DNA of 64,000 nt. Source: Bartonella sp. DB5-6. GTDB lineage: Bacteria; Pseudomonadota; Alphaproteobacteria; Rhizobiales; Rhizobiaceae. The notes under the pieces are model-generated. The model ran no database searches. It was not told the DNA's origin and was given only the letters and a program-made list of their open reading frames with translations. A program made the position numbers and the translations under genes. The stretch is taken from contig NZ_JH725117.1 of assembly GCF_000278115.1 (NCBI RefSeq), forward strand, positions 133,257 through 197,256. Direction: 5' to 3'. Positions 37,476 to 48,489 of this stretch are shown here, piece after piece; position 1 is the first letter of the stretch; the number at the start of each line of letters is the position of its first letter.

Positions 37476-37704
37476 CGAACGTTTTTGGTCGCTTACTCAA
37501 TTATAAATTTCTCAAGCCAATGCTTTTTTATAGTGTCTCTATTATAGCGTCTCAAATCTGCGATATTTGTCCGAAGCAGTTTTTTCTAAGATAAATGCCT
37601 CCAACCATCTGCTCAGTTTATGATTTTTTGTATTTTTTATGGATCGGCATAGAGCAGTTATGGCAATATAAGGCGCTTTTTTGAGATATTGAGGTATTTG
37701 AAAA
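37476..37704. other. Upstream region of the peptide cassette
   Basis: Should hold the cassette promoter. On the minus strand a helix-rich frame (about 37542-37700; SRWLEAFILEKTASDKYRR) ends just upstream, and a similar piece (HWLEKFIIE) recurs at about 37500-37530; the frame overlaps the phage capsid remnant antisense. I cannot assign it. Confidence 0.3.
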
Positions 37705-38000
37705 AATAAATGTAGAATACAATGGTCCGCAAACAATAAAGCTTTGATTAAAAAATTAAACAATGCAGTTTTGAAAGGAACTCAAATTATCCCATTAATT
37801 GGGAAAAATTCTAACAGCACTATCCAGCTTTACAATGAAACCCATAAAAATGCTGGAGATAATGTTACCTTTAGTTTGCTAATGAACCTGTTTGAAGACC
37901 GTGTTATCTAGGAGAGATGCTCTAAGACAATAAAGAAGCGCTTCAACTTATGAACGGTCATCTTGTTCTCAACATACAACGAGTGAGGATTGGATATTAA
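37705..38000 (+). pseudogene. Decayed N4-gp56-type phage major capsid gene (N-terminal part)
   Basis: The plus strand reads QWSANNKALIKKLNNAVLKG, TQIIPLIGKNSNSTIQ, ETHKNAGDNVTFSLLMNLFE, then a stop; after a frameshift it continues GEML, a stop, DNKEALQLMNGHLVLNIQ and RVRIG. This is the order of the N4-gp56 capsid family (KxWS, IQ-x-x-ET-K-aGD-xtF-L, GnEeaL, I-x-x-RhAv). Stops and a frameshift make it non-functional. It is the only phage structural trace here. Confidence 0.65.
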
Positions 38001-38083
38001 CTCACAAACAAAAGCACAATCTTCAATGAAGAAAAAACACAAAAACCATCATTGATCGAAAAAATGAACTCCAAGAATTTATT

Positions 38084-39325
38084 TCAACCTTGCCCAAAGC
38101 GTGTATGAATATAATCACTCAAAAGAGATTCGAATTCCTCGGCAATATGTTCACCCCGCAAGATTTTCACTTTTTTTCCCTCAATAAAAACAGGCGCTGC
38201 CGGACTTTCGCCCATTCCAGGCAATGAAATCCCAATATCAGCATGTTTTGATTCTCCTGGTCCATTAACGATGCATCCCATGACAGCAACCTTTAAACTT
38301 TCAACACCAGGGTATTTTTCACGCCAGACAGACATATTTTTGTATAAATTCGCTTCAATTTTTTGTGCCAATTGCTGAAACACTGTCGAGGTTGTGCGCC
38401 CACATCCAGGGCAAGCCGCAACGACGGGCAAAAATTGCCGAAACCCCATCACTTGTAAAAGCTCTTGAGCCACTCTTACTTCTCGTGTTCGATCTCCACC
38501 TGGTTCAGGTGTTAATGAAATACGGATCGTATCCCCAATCCCTTGTTGTAACAAAATTCCCAAAGCCACAGAAGAAGCAACAACGCCCTTTGTTCCCATC
38601 CCTGCTTCTGTCAATCCCAAATGGAGCGCATAATCACAACGCTCTGCCAAGGTACTATAGACAGCAATGAGATCTTGAACATCACTAACTTTAGCAGAAA
38701 GAATAATTTTATCGCGTCCCAACCCAAGCTCTTCCGCAAAAACAGCCGAATGTAGAGCCGATTGAACAACAGCCTCCCGCATCACTTCAACGACAGACAA
38801 AGGTTTTTCCTGCTTAGCATTTTCATCCATAAGTTGTGTCAACAACACATTATCAAGAGACCCCCAATTCACACCAATACGAATAGGTTTACAGTACTGA
38901 CAGGCAATCTCAACAATTTCCGCAAATTGGCGATCTTTTTTCACGCCAAAACCAACATTTCCAGGATTGATCCGATATTTTGCAAGCGCCTGCGCACAAG
39001 CAGGATGTTCTGATAAAAGCTTATGACCAATATAATGAAAATCCCCCACCAATGGTACAAAAAAACCTAACCGTTCCAATCGCTCCCGTATTTTTGGCAC
39101 AGCAGCAGCAGCTTCATCACGATCAACGGTGATGCGAACCAATTGCGAACCAGCTTGCCAAAGAGCAGCAATTTGTGCAACGGTTGCATCAACATCGGCA
39201 GTATCCGTATTCGTCATTGACTGAACAACAATCGGACACGCCCCACCAACCATCACATCGCCAACCGCAACGCCAACAGACCGACGACGTTCAAAAGGTT
39301 TAGATAAAGAATACGCAGTGCTCAT
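38084..39325 (-). CDS. ispG: 4-hydroxy-3-methylbut-2-en-1-yl diphosphate synthase
   Basis: A protein of 413 residues. Non-mevalonate isoprenoid pathway enzyme that converts methylerythritol cyclodiphosphate using a 4Fe-4S cluster. N-terminal TIM barrel: [31 protein letters not shown], and the [16 protein letters not shown] strand. The cluster ligands sit in the C-terminal part: CPGCGRTT and [16 protein letters not shown]. Monocistronic on the minus strand. Partner in isoprenoid synthesis with ispA. Confidence 0.95.
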   Translation of the reverse strand: MSTAYSLSKPFERRRSVGVAVGDVMVGGACPIVVQSMTNTDTADVDATVAQIAALWQAGSQLVRITVDRDEAAAAVPKIRERLERLGFFVPLVGDFHYIGHKLLSEHPACAQALAKYRINPGNVGFGVKKDRQFAEIVEIACQYCKPIRIGVNWGSLDNVLLTQLMDENAKQEKPLSVVEVMREAVVQSALHSAVFAEELGLGRDKIILSAKVSDVQDLIAVYSTLAERCDYALHLGLTEAGMGTKGVVASSVALGILLQQGIGDTIRISLTPEPGGDRTREVRVAQELLQVMGFRQFLPVVAACPGCGRTTSTVFQQLAQKIEANLYKNMSVWREKYPGVESLKVAVMGCIVNGPGESKHADIGISLPGMGESPAAPVFIEGKKVKILRGEHIAEEFESLLSDYIHTRFGQG

Positions 39326-39569
39326 CTAGCCCTCAAATTTTCAACACTTGGCATCTATCGGCTATCATTTATGATCATGTTTATCATGATACAATTTAAA
39401 AAATGAATGCAAGACAGCGCTTCATTAAAATTAAACCAAATCTCTCGATTTTACCTCACCTATAAACAGCACAGTCAATGCAACCTTTCAATTTTTAGGC
39501 CGTTATAGCAAAACCCTAAACATAATTCCCACTGTCGTGAAACAGCATAACACATGAAGGAGTGAACAG

Positions 39570-39854
39570 ATGAGTCTATTTTCAACCCGCGCCAAGAATG
39601 CTAAAATTAAAAAACGCATCGCACTATTAAAAAATCAACTCGTCCCAGTGAGTCCTTGGCGTTTTCATGATGACAGCTTTGAAAACATCTCTGTCCTGTT
39701 TGACACATGGAAACAAAAAGGCCGCCACGCGCTTTACCATCTCAACGAGCATGCTACACAATTAAAGAAAAAAGCAAAAGAAAATCCTAAAACGACCCTC
39801 GCATTAGCCGCAGGATTAGTTCTAGCTAGCTTCTTGCTGATACGTAAAAACTAA
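39570..39854 (+). CDS. Small tail-anchored membrane protein
   Basis: A protein of 94 residues. Residues 1-70 are polar and strongly basic, mostly helix; residues 72-91 (KTTLALAAGLVLASFLLI) are a C-terminal membrane helix preceded by KKKAKENP. This layout recalls YqjD/DUF883 ribosome-associated membrane proteins, with the NP-x-T-x-x-x-A-x-G pattern, but the N-terminal half is different. GAAGGAG at about 39555-39561 supports the start. A terminator-like hairpin follows. Function unknown. Confidence 0.7.
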   Translation: MSLFSTRAKNAKIKKRIALLKNQLVPVSPWRFHDDSFENISVLFDTWKQKGRHALYHLNEHATQLKKKAKENPKTTLALAAGLVLASFLLIRKN

Positions 39855-39879
39855 AACACGACCAACAGCAAAACCTTTC

Positions 39880-39903
39880 AATGCCCACCTCAAAGTGGGC
39901 ATT
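39880..39903 (+). terminator. Terminator-like hairpin
   Basis: aatgcccac-ctcaaa-gtgggcatt is a nine-bp stem followed by ctt. The T-run is short, but the stem is strong and placed 25 bases after the stop. Confidence 0.6.
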
Positions 39904-40078
39904 CTTCTACATCTCGGAAAAAACAACATACAGAAAACCAGAGTTATTATTATACCAAAATAATAATCTTAAGAAGTTAAAAAGCTCAACTATGAAAGTC
40001 CAAATGAAATCTTCTAAGGTAAATGCCCACTTGCTATAAGCAAAAGACATAGAAATCAAACTCAAAAAAATCAAAATC

Positions 40079-41083
40079 TTAACCTCCAGGAGCACGTTGT
40101 GAAGTATCTACATAGGTGACTACAGACATTCCGGGGATGAGTTTTTCAATCCCCTCTTGTCCAGGATCTAAAGCAATACGCACCGAAATACGTTGCGCAA
40201 TTTTAATGAAATTACCAATTGTAGTATCTGTTTTTAACAGTGAAAACTCTGAACCTGTCGCAGGTGCGAAACGAACCACACGCCCTGTTAATTTCTTATT
40301 ATTCAATGCATCAACAGAAAAAATAACCGGCTGCCCAACACGCATCTGAGAAAGCTGTGTTTCCTTATAATTAGCTATAATCCAAATGTCATCAGAAATA
40401 ACGGATACCAATTGCGTACCAGGCACAACATATTGCCCTACGTGCGCACTCACTAGTCCAACATACCCAGTTCTAGGAGACAAAATCTTGGTGTGATCTA
40501 GGTTAAGTTTAGCCAATTCAACGCTAACCTTTGCTCCTGCAACATCTGACTGTAAACTTTGCCGTTCAAGATCTAATTGTTTTTGCAATTGGCGTTTTGT
40601 TTCCAGTGTCACCAACAATTGCGAAAGAGGGCGAGAAACGGAACTGGCAACATCACTAAAGTTTAGCTTCTTGTTTTCAGGAGGAACATTGGAGAATGCT
40701 CGCGAACGCGTCAATTCAGCTTCTGTTGTATTAATCTCTCCCTGCAAAATCTGAGCCTGCAACATAACACTTGCAAGTTTTGCATTTTTTGAATCCAGAA
40801 CAGCCTTTGCTCTTGCAAGCTGTTGGCGAAAAAGAGAATCATCGAGCTCAAATAAAAGCATTCCCTTTTCAACTCTCTGATAATCTTGCACATAAACCCG
40901 TGCAATCACCCCAGAAATCTGTGAACTAACCAAGGTAACATTGCCTTTAATGGAAGCATTATCAGTTATCTGAATCGTACTAACAAAAGGAGGAAGTTTC
41001 CAAGCCCATAAAATGAGCAAAACACCCATAACACCTGAGAAAAATGCAACAAGCGTCGCTCTTGATCGTAATGCTTTTATCAT
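40079..41083 (-). CDS. emrA: HlyD/EmrA-type membrane fusion protein
   Basis: A protein of 334 residues. One N-terminal membrane helix (about 10-28, LVAFFSGVMGVLLILW), a biotinyl-lipoyl-like half (SSQISGVIARVYVQDYQRVEKG), a coiled-coil hairpin, the second lipoyl half (LSPRTGYVGLVSAHVGQYV) and a beta-barrel (IIANYKETQLSQMRVGQPV). It links an inner membrane pump to an outer membrane channel. The start overlaps the stop of the emrB gene by four bases (ATGA), so they are coupled. The transported drug or compound is unknown. Confidence 0.9.
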   Translation of the reverse strand: MIKALRSRATLVAFFSGVMGVLLILWAWKLPPFVSTIQITDNASIKGNVTLVSSQISGVIARVYVQDYQRVEKGMLLFELDDSLFRQQLARAKAVLDSKNAKLASVMLQAQILQGEINTTEAELTRSRAFSNVPPENKKLNFSDVASSVSRPLSQLLVTLETKRQLQKQLDLERQSLQSDVAGAKVSVELAKLNLDHTKILSPRTGYVGLVSAHVGQYVVPGTQLVSVISDDIWIIANYKETQLSQMRVGQPVIFSVDALNNKKLTGRVVRFAPATGSEFSLLKTDTTIGNFIKIAQRISVRIALDPGQEGIEKLIPGMSVVTYVDTSQRAPGG

Positions 41084-42741
41084 TTTTTACTCCCCTCTTC
41101 ACTGGCATTATCCCGCTTACCGAAGGCAGTCAAAGAGTATGACTTGACAAATACTTTGACAAGGAAAATAGCAAAAACAACCATTGCTATATAAAAATAA
41201 AGCCGAAAAACATCATCATAAGCAAAAACATTTGCTGTTAATCTAAATTTCTCAATCAATTTAGACACGTTTTGCCCATCTCCTAAGACGGGTGGAACAC
41301 CAACACCAAAAGAAGGCGAAAATAAGGCAGACATCTCAACTGAAATACGTGGATCCGTAACAACAATATTTTGTGTTAAAAACTCAAAATTCTTATGGGC
41401 GAAAAAAATCTGCAAGCTGCCAAAAAAAGCCGATCCCATCAACCCACCCGTCACTTGCGTCAGTAGAAAAACAGCAATAAAACTTAAAACGTAACGCGGT
41501 CCTCGCTCACCGGCTATCACAAACCCCCTGAAAAGAGCAGGAGGTAAAAAAAGTGCGTAACTAAAACTAACCAACCCTTGACTCAACATCATATCTTGCG
41601 GACGTGTTAAGTGGTTCACATGACTATCCAAATAAGTCCCAAGCGCCAAACAACCCAAAGATAAAAGATAAAAATAATCCTCACGACCAGCACGTAAAAA
41701 ACACACACAAGCCGCTCCCCCTAAAAGGGTCCCCAATATAACCGCAAGATACATAGGCGCCATCTCACGATTTAACAAACCAAAAAGATTAAAAAAACCT
41801 GCAGCTAAGGTTGACCGCTCTAATAAAAAAACGTGAAAAACCAATAAAAGAATAACAGATTGTACCATTTCTTTACTGAAAAGCCAGCGCAAATCAATCA
41901 ATGGTTTCTCTCTATTAAGCTCAAGAATGGTCGCCGTAACCAAAGAGAGAACAGCAAGCGCGAGCCCCCAACCAATCCACGGTGCCTCATACCACCAATA
42001 CAACGTACCAACAGACATAATGACAGCATTAAGTCCAAGACCAAATGCAATCAAACTATAACTCACCCAATCTAACTTCTGAATAACCTTGCTGCGTACA
42101 ACAGGGGTAAGGGGAAGAGAAAAGATACATCCCAAACTGATAAGAACCAACCCCATTTCCAACGCTGAAAGACTCAAAAATCCACCATTTTCCAACAAAT
42201 CTGGAGAAATCAACCGTGATAAAGGAGCAGCTAAAGCCGCATTCATATAGTTCAAACTAAGAGCAACGGTAAACTTCTTTCCTGGTGCAAAAGCCTCCAT
42301 CATATAAAGGAGCGCTAAGGAAGCCAATGGTGCCGCAGCAATACCAGCAAAAAAACGAATAATCAATGCAGAACGCAAATCCGTAACAAAGAGCTGTAAA
42401 ATGCAAACCAGAACGAAGCCAAGAATTGATAATTCAGCAAAAGCACGCAGCCCAAACTGATAACGAATTTTGATTAACATAATCGCAACGCTCACATTTG
42501 GTGCCATATAAGCAGCAACCAACCATGTGGTTTCTGTTAAAGTTGCATGAAAATCACCCGTAAGATAAACAATGTTAGACTGAACAATATTCGCCCCTAA
42601 GCCATAAGCCCACTGTAAAATAAAAGAAGCAAAAATATAAACAAAACACTTTGGCAAAGGTCCCGCAAAAACACGACCTGGATGAGGGAAAGGCTTTCCT
42701 CCTCTTTTAGCAGACATAACCGTACTCTTCTTTCCGCTCAT
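41080..42741 (-). CDS. emrB: DHA2-family MFS efflux protein, EmrB-like
   Basis: A protein of 553 residues with about 14 predicted membrane helices, the DHA2 drug:H+ antiporter layout. VAAYMAPNVSVAIMLI and ADLRSALIIRFFAGIAAAPLA-type segments align with EmrB, although the motif A loop is degenerate (KIRYQFGLR). It starts 23 bases after the atpC stop, so it may be transcribed from the ATP synthase operon. Partner: the fusion protein encoded next. The gene order, pump before fusion protein, is reversed relative to E. coli. Confidence 0.85.
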   Translation of the reverse strand: MSGKKSTVMSAKRGGKPFPHPGRVFAGPLPKCFVYIFASFILQWAYGLGANIVQSNIVYLTGDFHATLTETTWLVAAYMAPNVSVAIMLIKIRYQFGLRAFAELSILGFVLVCILQLFVTDLRSALIIRFFAGIAAAPLASLALLYMMEAFAPGKKFTVALSLNYMNAALAAPLSRLISPDLLENGGFLSLSALEMGLVLISLGCIFSLPLTPVVRSKVIQKLDWVSYSLIAFGLGLNAVIMSVGTLYWWYEAPWIGWGLALAVLSLVTATILELNREKPLIDLRWLFSKEMVQSVILLLVFHVFLLERSTLAAGFFNLFGLLNREMAPMYLAVILGTLLGGAACVCFLRAGREDYFYLLSLGCLALGTYLDSHVNHLTRPQDMMLSQGLVSFSYALFLPPALFRGFVIAGERGPRYVLSFIAVFLLTQVTGGLMGSAFFGSLQIFFAHKNFEFLTQNIVVTDPRISVEMSALFSPSFGVGVPPVLGDGQNVSKLIEKFRLTANVFAYDDVFRLYFYIAMVVFAIFLVKVFVKSYSLTAFGKRDNASEEGSKK

Positions 42742-42764
42742 GTCGCCTTTTCCTGTATAATCCG

Positions 42765-43184
42765 TTACGCCTCTGTCAATACAGTATCAACAGTTGTCAA
42801 TTGATGAAAAAATTCTTCTACTTTATGCTTTGTTTCCTCATCACTTGCCCCTCCCTTCAATGTCGCTCGAACTTGCAAAATCTTCTGTTCCAACGCATTA
42901 AAAGAAAGATGTTCAACAGTCACAACCTTCTCTACCAGAAGAGAGCATCCCGAAAAGGTAACATTAACAACACCCCCATAAACAGCAAACAGCTTTTCCC
43001 CCGAAGATGTGAGCACGCGAACACTTCCCAATACAATGCTAGCCACCAACGGTGCATGATGTGCCATCACTGTGAGTGCACCTGACTCTGAAGGAAGAAC
43101 AACAGATAGCACCTGTTCTGAAAACACAAATTTCTCAGGTGATACAATCTCAAACAAAAAACACTCTACTTTATTGTTCTCCAC
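42765..43184 (-). CDS. atpC: ATP synthase F1 subunit epsilon
   Basis: I set the start at GTG 43184, preceded by TGGAGG, seven bases; 139 residues. The beta-sandwich pattern LFEIVSPEKFVFSEQVLSVV and LPSESGALTVMAHHAPLVAS is that of epsilon; the C-terminal helices are short. It couples the c-ring to the catalytic head and inhibits hydrolysis. Last of atpHAGDC. Confidence 0.93.
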   Translation of the reverse strand: MENNKVECFLFEIVSPEKFVFSEQVLSVVLPSESGALTVMAHHAPLVASIVLGSVRVLTSSGEKLFAVYGGVVNVTFSGCSLLVEKVVTVEHLSFNALEQKILQVRATLKGGASDEETKHKVEEFFHQLTTVDTVLTEA

Positions 43185-43256
43185 AAAAACCTCCACGAGG
43201 TTCACTACTAAGACCTCTTGTGCTATCTACAACAAGCATTCGTTACAGATTTCCTC

Positions 43257-44873
<1,617 letters not shown>

Positions 44874-44886
44874 TTACCTTTTCAAT

Positions 44887-45798
44887 TTAAAGAGCTTCAG
44901 CGCCCGCAATAATTTCGATCAATTCTGTCGTGATTTGTGCTTGACGCTGACGATTATAAGCCACTGTCAATTTATTAATCATTTCACCGGCATTGCGCGA
45001 TGCATTATCCATAGCACTCATCTTCGCCCCCATTTCACCGGCAACATTTTCAAGCAAAGCCCGAAAGATTTGCACAGAAAGATTGCGCGGCACAAGCTCT
45101 TCCAAAAGAGCAACAGCATCAGGCTCATACTCATAAACAATTGATTGCGAACTTTTGTTTTCGTCATTTTTTTCAACGATAGCCTCTCCTTCAACAACCT
45201 CTTTAGGAGACAGCGTTGGAATCAAGCCAAAAGCTGTTGGACGCTGATTGATCACGGAAACAAATTCAGAATAAAACAGCGTACACACATCAAATGCTTC
45301 CTCATTGAACAAATCAATGATCCGCTGACTGATCATCACAGCTTCTGCAAAACCAACCCGTTTTACAGAATGTAAATCAATATGATCAATCATCAAAGCT
45401 TTGTAATCACGCGATAAAATATCAGCGCCTTTTTTTCCCACGGTTAAAATTTTAACGATTTTACCAGCAGAAAGCAGTGTCTTAATCTGTTCGCGCGCAC
45501 GACGAGCGATTTGTACATTAAAAGCACCACAAAGACCGCGCTCCGCAGTGCATACCACCAAAAGATGCACATCATCTCGACCAGTACCCCGCATGAGAGG
45601 TGGTGCATCAATAGCATCAACGTCGGCTGCAACACCAGCTAAAATAGCAGCCATCCTCTGAGCATAAGGACGAGCAGCCTCCGCCGCCTCTTGCGCACGG
45701 TGCAACCTTGCCGCCGCAACCATTTGCATGGCTTTGGTAATCTTTTGTGTTGCCTTAACCGAAGCGATACGGTCTCTAAGATCCTTCAACGACGCCAT
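44887..45798 (-). CDS. atpG: ATP synthase F1 subunit gamma
   Basis: A protein of 303 residues. Central stalk. The N-terminal helix [29 protein letters not shown] and the C-terminal [19 protein letters not shown] are typical. A 20-residue insertion ([15 protein letters not shown]) lies in the middle Rossmann part. Same operon, between atpA and atpD. Confidence 0.96.
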   Translation of the reverse strand: MASLKDLRDRIASVKATQKITKAMQMVAAARLHRAQEAAEAARPYAQRMAAILAGVAADVDAIDAPPLMRGTGRDDVHLLVVCTAERGLCGAFNVQIARRAREQIKTLLSAGKIVKILTVGKKGADILSRDYKALMIDHIDLHSVKRVGFAEAVMISQRIIDLFNEEAFDVCTLFYSEFVSVINQRPTAFGLIPTLSPKEVVEGEAIVEKNDENKSSQSIVYEYEPDAVALLEELVPRNLSVQIFRALLENVAGEMGAKMSAMDNASRNAGEMINKLTVAYNRQRQAQITTELIEIIAGAEAL

Positions 45799-45820
45799 TC
45801 GAGCATTCCATCAATTCTCA

Positions 45821-47356
45821 TTACGAAAAATTCTTTGCGTAAGACTTAAGAACAGTTATCAATTTATCCTTAAGTTCATCGGTTATCTGTTTTTGGTCAG
45901 CAATGGCCTTCAAAAGATCTTGGTAATCACTGCGCAGAAGCGTTAAAAGCCCCTGTTCAAACCGCGCAACATCGGAAACAGCTAAAGAATCAAGATAACC
46001 ATTCACACCAGCAAAAATAACAACAACCTGTTCTTCTGTTTTCAGTGGAGAAAATTGCGGCTGCTTCAAAAGTTCTGTCAAACGCGCACCACGATTTAAA
46101 AGACGTTGCGTTGAAGAATCCAAATCTGAACCAAATTGTGCAAAAGCAGCCATTTCGCGATATTGTGCCAATTCACCTTTGATCGAACCAGCAACCTGCT
46201 TCATCGCCTTGATTTGCGCAGCAGAACCAACACGCGACACAGAAAGACCTACATTCACAGCAGGACGAATTCCTTGATAAAATAAATTGGTTTCTAGAAA
46301 AATTTGCCCGTCAGTGATTGAAATCACATTTGTAGGAATATAAGCAGAAACGTCATTTGCTTGAGTTTCAATGACGGGTAAAGCCGTCAAAGATCCAGAA
46401 CCATTTTCAGCATTCAGCTTTGCCGCACGCTCCAAAAGACGCGAATGAAGATAGAAAACATCACCAGGATAAGCTTCACGACCAGGTGGACGACGAAGTA
46501 AAAGAGACATTTGACGATAAGCAACAGCCTGTTTTGAAAGATCATCATAACCGATCAAAGCATGTTGACCATTATCACGGAAATACTCACCCATCGCACA
46601 TCCAGCAAGAGGCGCAATAAATTGTAATGGAGCAGGATCAGAAGCCGTAGCGGCTACAATAATAGAATATTCGAGTGCTCCACGCTCTTCCAAAATTTTA
46701 ACAAATTGCGCCACCGTTGAACGTTTTTGACCAATGGCAACATAAATACAATATACTTTGTCTTGATCTCGTCCAGCATCTTTTTCATGAAACGGTTTCT
46801 GGTTTAAAAATGTGTCAAGCAAAACTGCTGTTTTTCCTGTCTGTCGATCACCGATCACCAATTCACGCTGTCCACGTCCAATAGGAATAAGCGCATCAAT
46901 GGCTTTTAATCCCGTCGCCATGGGCTCATGAACAGATTGACGTGGTATAATCCCTGGAGCCTTCACATCAACACGACGACGCTCTGTTGCCTTAATTGGT
47001 CCTTTACCATCTATAGGATTTCCCAATGCGTCAACAACACGCCCAAGCAAAGCTGGTCCTACAGGAACATCCACAATAGACCCAAGCCGTTTAACGGCAT
47101 CACCTTCACGAATATCACGATCCGACCCAAAAATCACAACCCCAACATTATCGATTTCCAGATTCAAAGCCATACCACGCACGCCATTTGAAAAGGAAAC
47201 CATTTCCCCTGCTTGGACATTATCCAAACCATAAACACGGGCGATACCATCACCCACAGAAAGAACCCAACCAATTTCTGAAACTTCAGCCTTTTGGTCA
47301 AAGTTTCTGATTTGCTCTTTGAGAATTTTTGAAATTTCAGATGGTCTAATATCCAT
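45821..47356 (-). CDS. atpA: ATP synthase F1 subunit alpha
   Basis: A protein of 511 residues. Non-catalytic nucleotide-binding subunit. The Walker [27 protein letters not shown] and [17 protein letters not shown] are intact. The ATG overlaps the atpH stop as TGATG. Length normal. Confidence 0.97.
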   Translation of the reverse strand: MDIRPSEISKILKEQIRNFDQKAEVSEIGWVLSVGDGIARVYGLDNVQAGEMVSFSNGVRGMALNLEIDNVGVVIFGSDRDIREGDAVKRLGSIVDVPVGPALLGRVVDALGNPIDGKGPIKATERRRVDVKAPGIIPRQSVHEPMATGLKAIDALIPIGRGQRELVIGDRQTGKTAVLLDTFLNQKPFHEKDAGRDQDKVYCIYVAIGQKRSTVAQFVKILEERGALEYSIIVAATASDPAPLQFIAPLAGCAMGEYFRDNGQHALIGYDDLSKQAVAYRQMSLLLRRPPGREAYPGDVFYLHSRLLERAAKLNAENGSGSLTALPVIETQANDVSAYIPTNVISITDGQIFLETNLFYQGIRPAVNVGLSVSRVGSAAQIKAMKQVAGSIKGELAQYREMAAFAQFGSDLDSSTQRLLNRGARLTELLKQPQFSPLKTEEQVVVIFAGVNGYLDSLAVSDVARFEQGLLTLLRSDYQDLLKAIADQKQITDELKDKLITVLKSYAKNFS

Positions 47357-47940
47357 CAGCTGACCTCTTTTTTCAATGCAAGCTTAAGCGAAGATAATTT
47401 TGTTTCAAGAGACGTATCAATCTGAAACGACCCCACACGAATGATTAATCCACCGAGAATTGTTGGATCAACAAGGATATGTAGCAAAACTTTCCCCCCC
47501 ACCACACCTTCCAACGCCACGCGCAGCTCTTGTTCTTGGCGAGAACTCAGTGGGCATGAAGAAACAATCTGCGCCGAAATTTCCCTACGAGAGAGAGCAA
47601 CACGACGCTGAAAAGCGTGTAAAATCCCAGACAAAGCACAAAGTCGACGGTTTAGCGCAATAACACGCAAAAAATTACTAACAATCTGACCAGCGCCCTC
47701 ATCAACAAATTTGATACGCTCGCAAACAGCACGCATTACCTCAACCTGCTCTTTTACTGAAAAGAATGGGCTTTGCACAAAGCGCTTCAAATCTTCATTT
47801 TGATCCAAAACAAGCGAAAAATACGCCACTGCTTTTTCAACCTTTTCCACAATCTCTGCTTCTTGAACGAAATCAAAAAGCGCTTGCGCATAGCGCTGAT
47901 CCACCAATGGCAACGGTATAAGAGAAAATGAATCCGACAC
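47356..47940 (-). CDS. atpH: ATP synthase F1 subunit delta
   Basis: Start GTG 47940 (residues [23 protein letters not shown] follow), preceded by GAGGCGG; 194 residues. The frame is open 27 codons upstream, but homology starts here. N-terminal helical bundle and C-terminal strand-helix ([20 protein letters not shown]) are typical. It caps F1 on the peripheral stalk. First gene of atpHAGDC. Confidence 0.93.
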   Translation of the reverse strand: MSDSFSLIPLPLVDQRYAQALFDFVQEAEIVEKVEKAVAYFSLVLDQNEDLKRFVQSPFFSVKEQVEVMRAVCERIKFVDEGAGQIVSNFLRVIALNRRLCALSGILHAFQRRVALSRREISAQIVSSCPLSSRQEQELRVALEGVVGGKVLLHILVDPTILGGLIIRVGSFQIDTSLETKLSSLKLALKKEVS

Positions 47941-48489
47941 GAAATACCGCCTCTTTCCCTTGAGCGAGTCTCTGATAGTTACCAGATGAAGATAGTTATC
48001 AGATGATAATGAAACAGACATCCCCGACTTTAAGAATACCCTTCTTAAAACCTAGAACAAAAAACTTCTTGGTTTCTAGCATAGACATAACAGACTCGCA
48101 ACACTCCAAATCGCTGCTTCCTGAAAATTTTAAATAAAATATTCAAAATATTTTTGAAAAGGATTTTTTTAGAATACACAAATCAGCACCACGATTTTTT
48201 TGTGTTTCTTTTTGGCATCTCTTCATAGATTTTTACCCTCATAGATTTTTAAATGTCTTTCCTTGATCATTCATAATCACTCTGAAATCATAAACAAAAA
48301 GCTCTCTTTCAGTATTAAATACTCTTCCACCAAAAGAACTGACAAAAAATCTATCATTTCAAATTTATAAGTAAGCAATAATAATGGGCTATTCCCTTAA
48401 AAAAGAGGGAACGTATCTTTTTGCTTAAAATTATTCCTTCTAGAACACCTTTTAAGCAAATAAACCTCCCCGTTACTTCCCTTGTGCTT
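47941..48489. other. Spacer between priA and the ATP synthase operon
   Basis: No gene seen. AT-rich; the atpH promoter should lie here. The GTG start of atpH is in the 47940 region. Confidence 0.35.

Noticed and set aside
37542-37763. 73-codon minus-strand frame upstream of the peptide gene, as a further cassette member
   Set aside because: It lies partly antisense to the capsid remnant, and its start region is a chance hydrophobic stretch. No ribosome-binding site.
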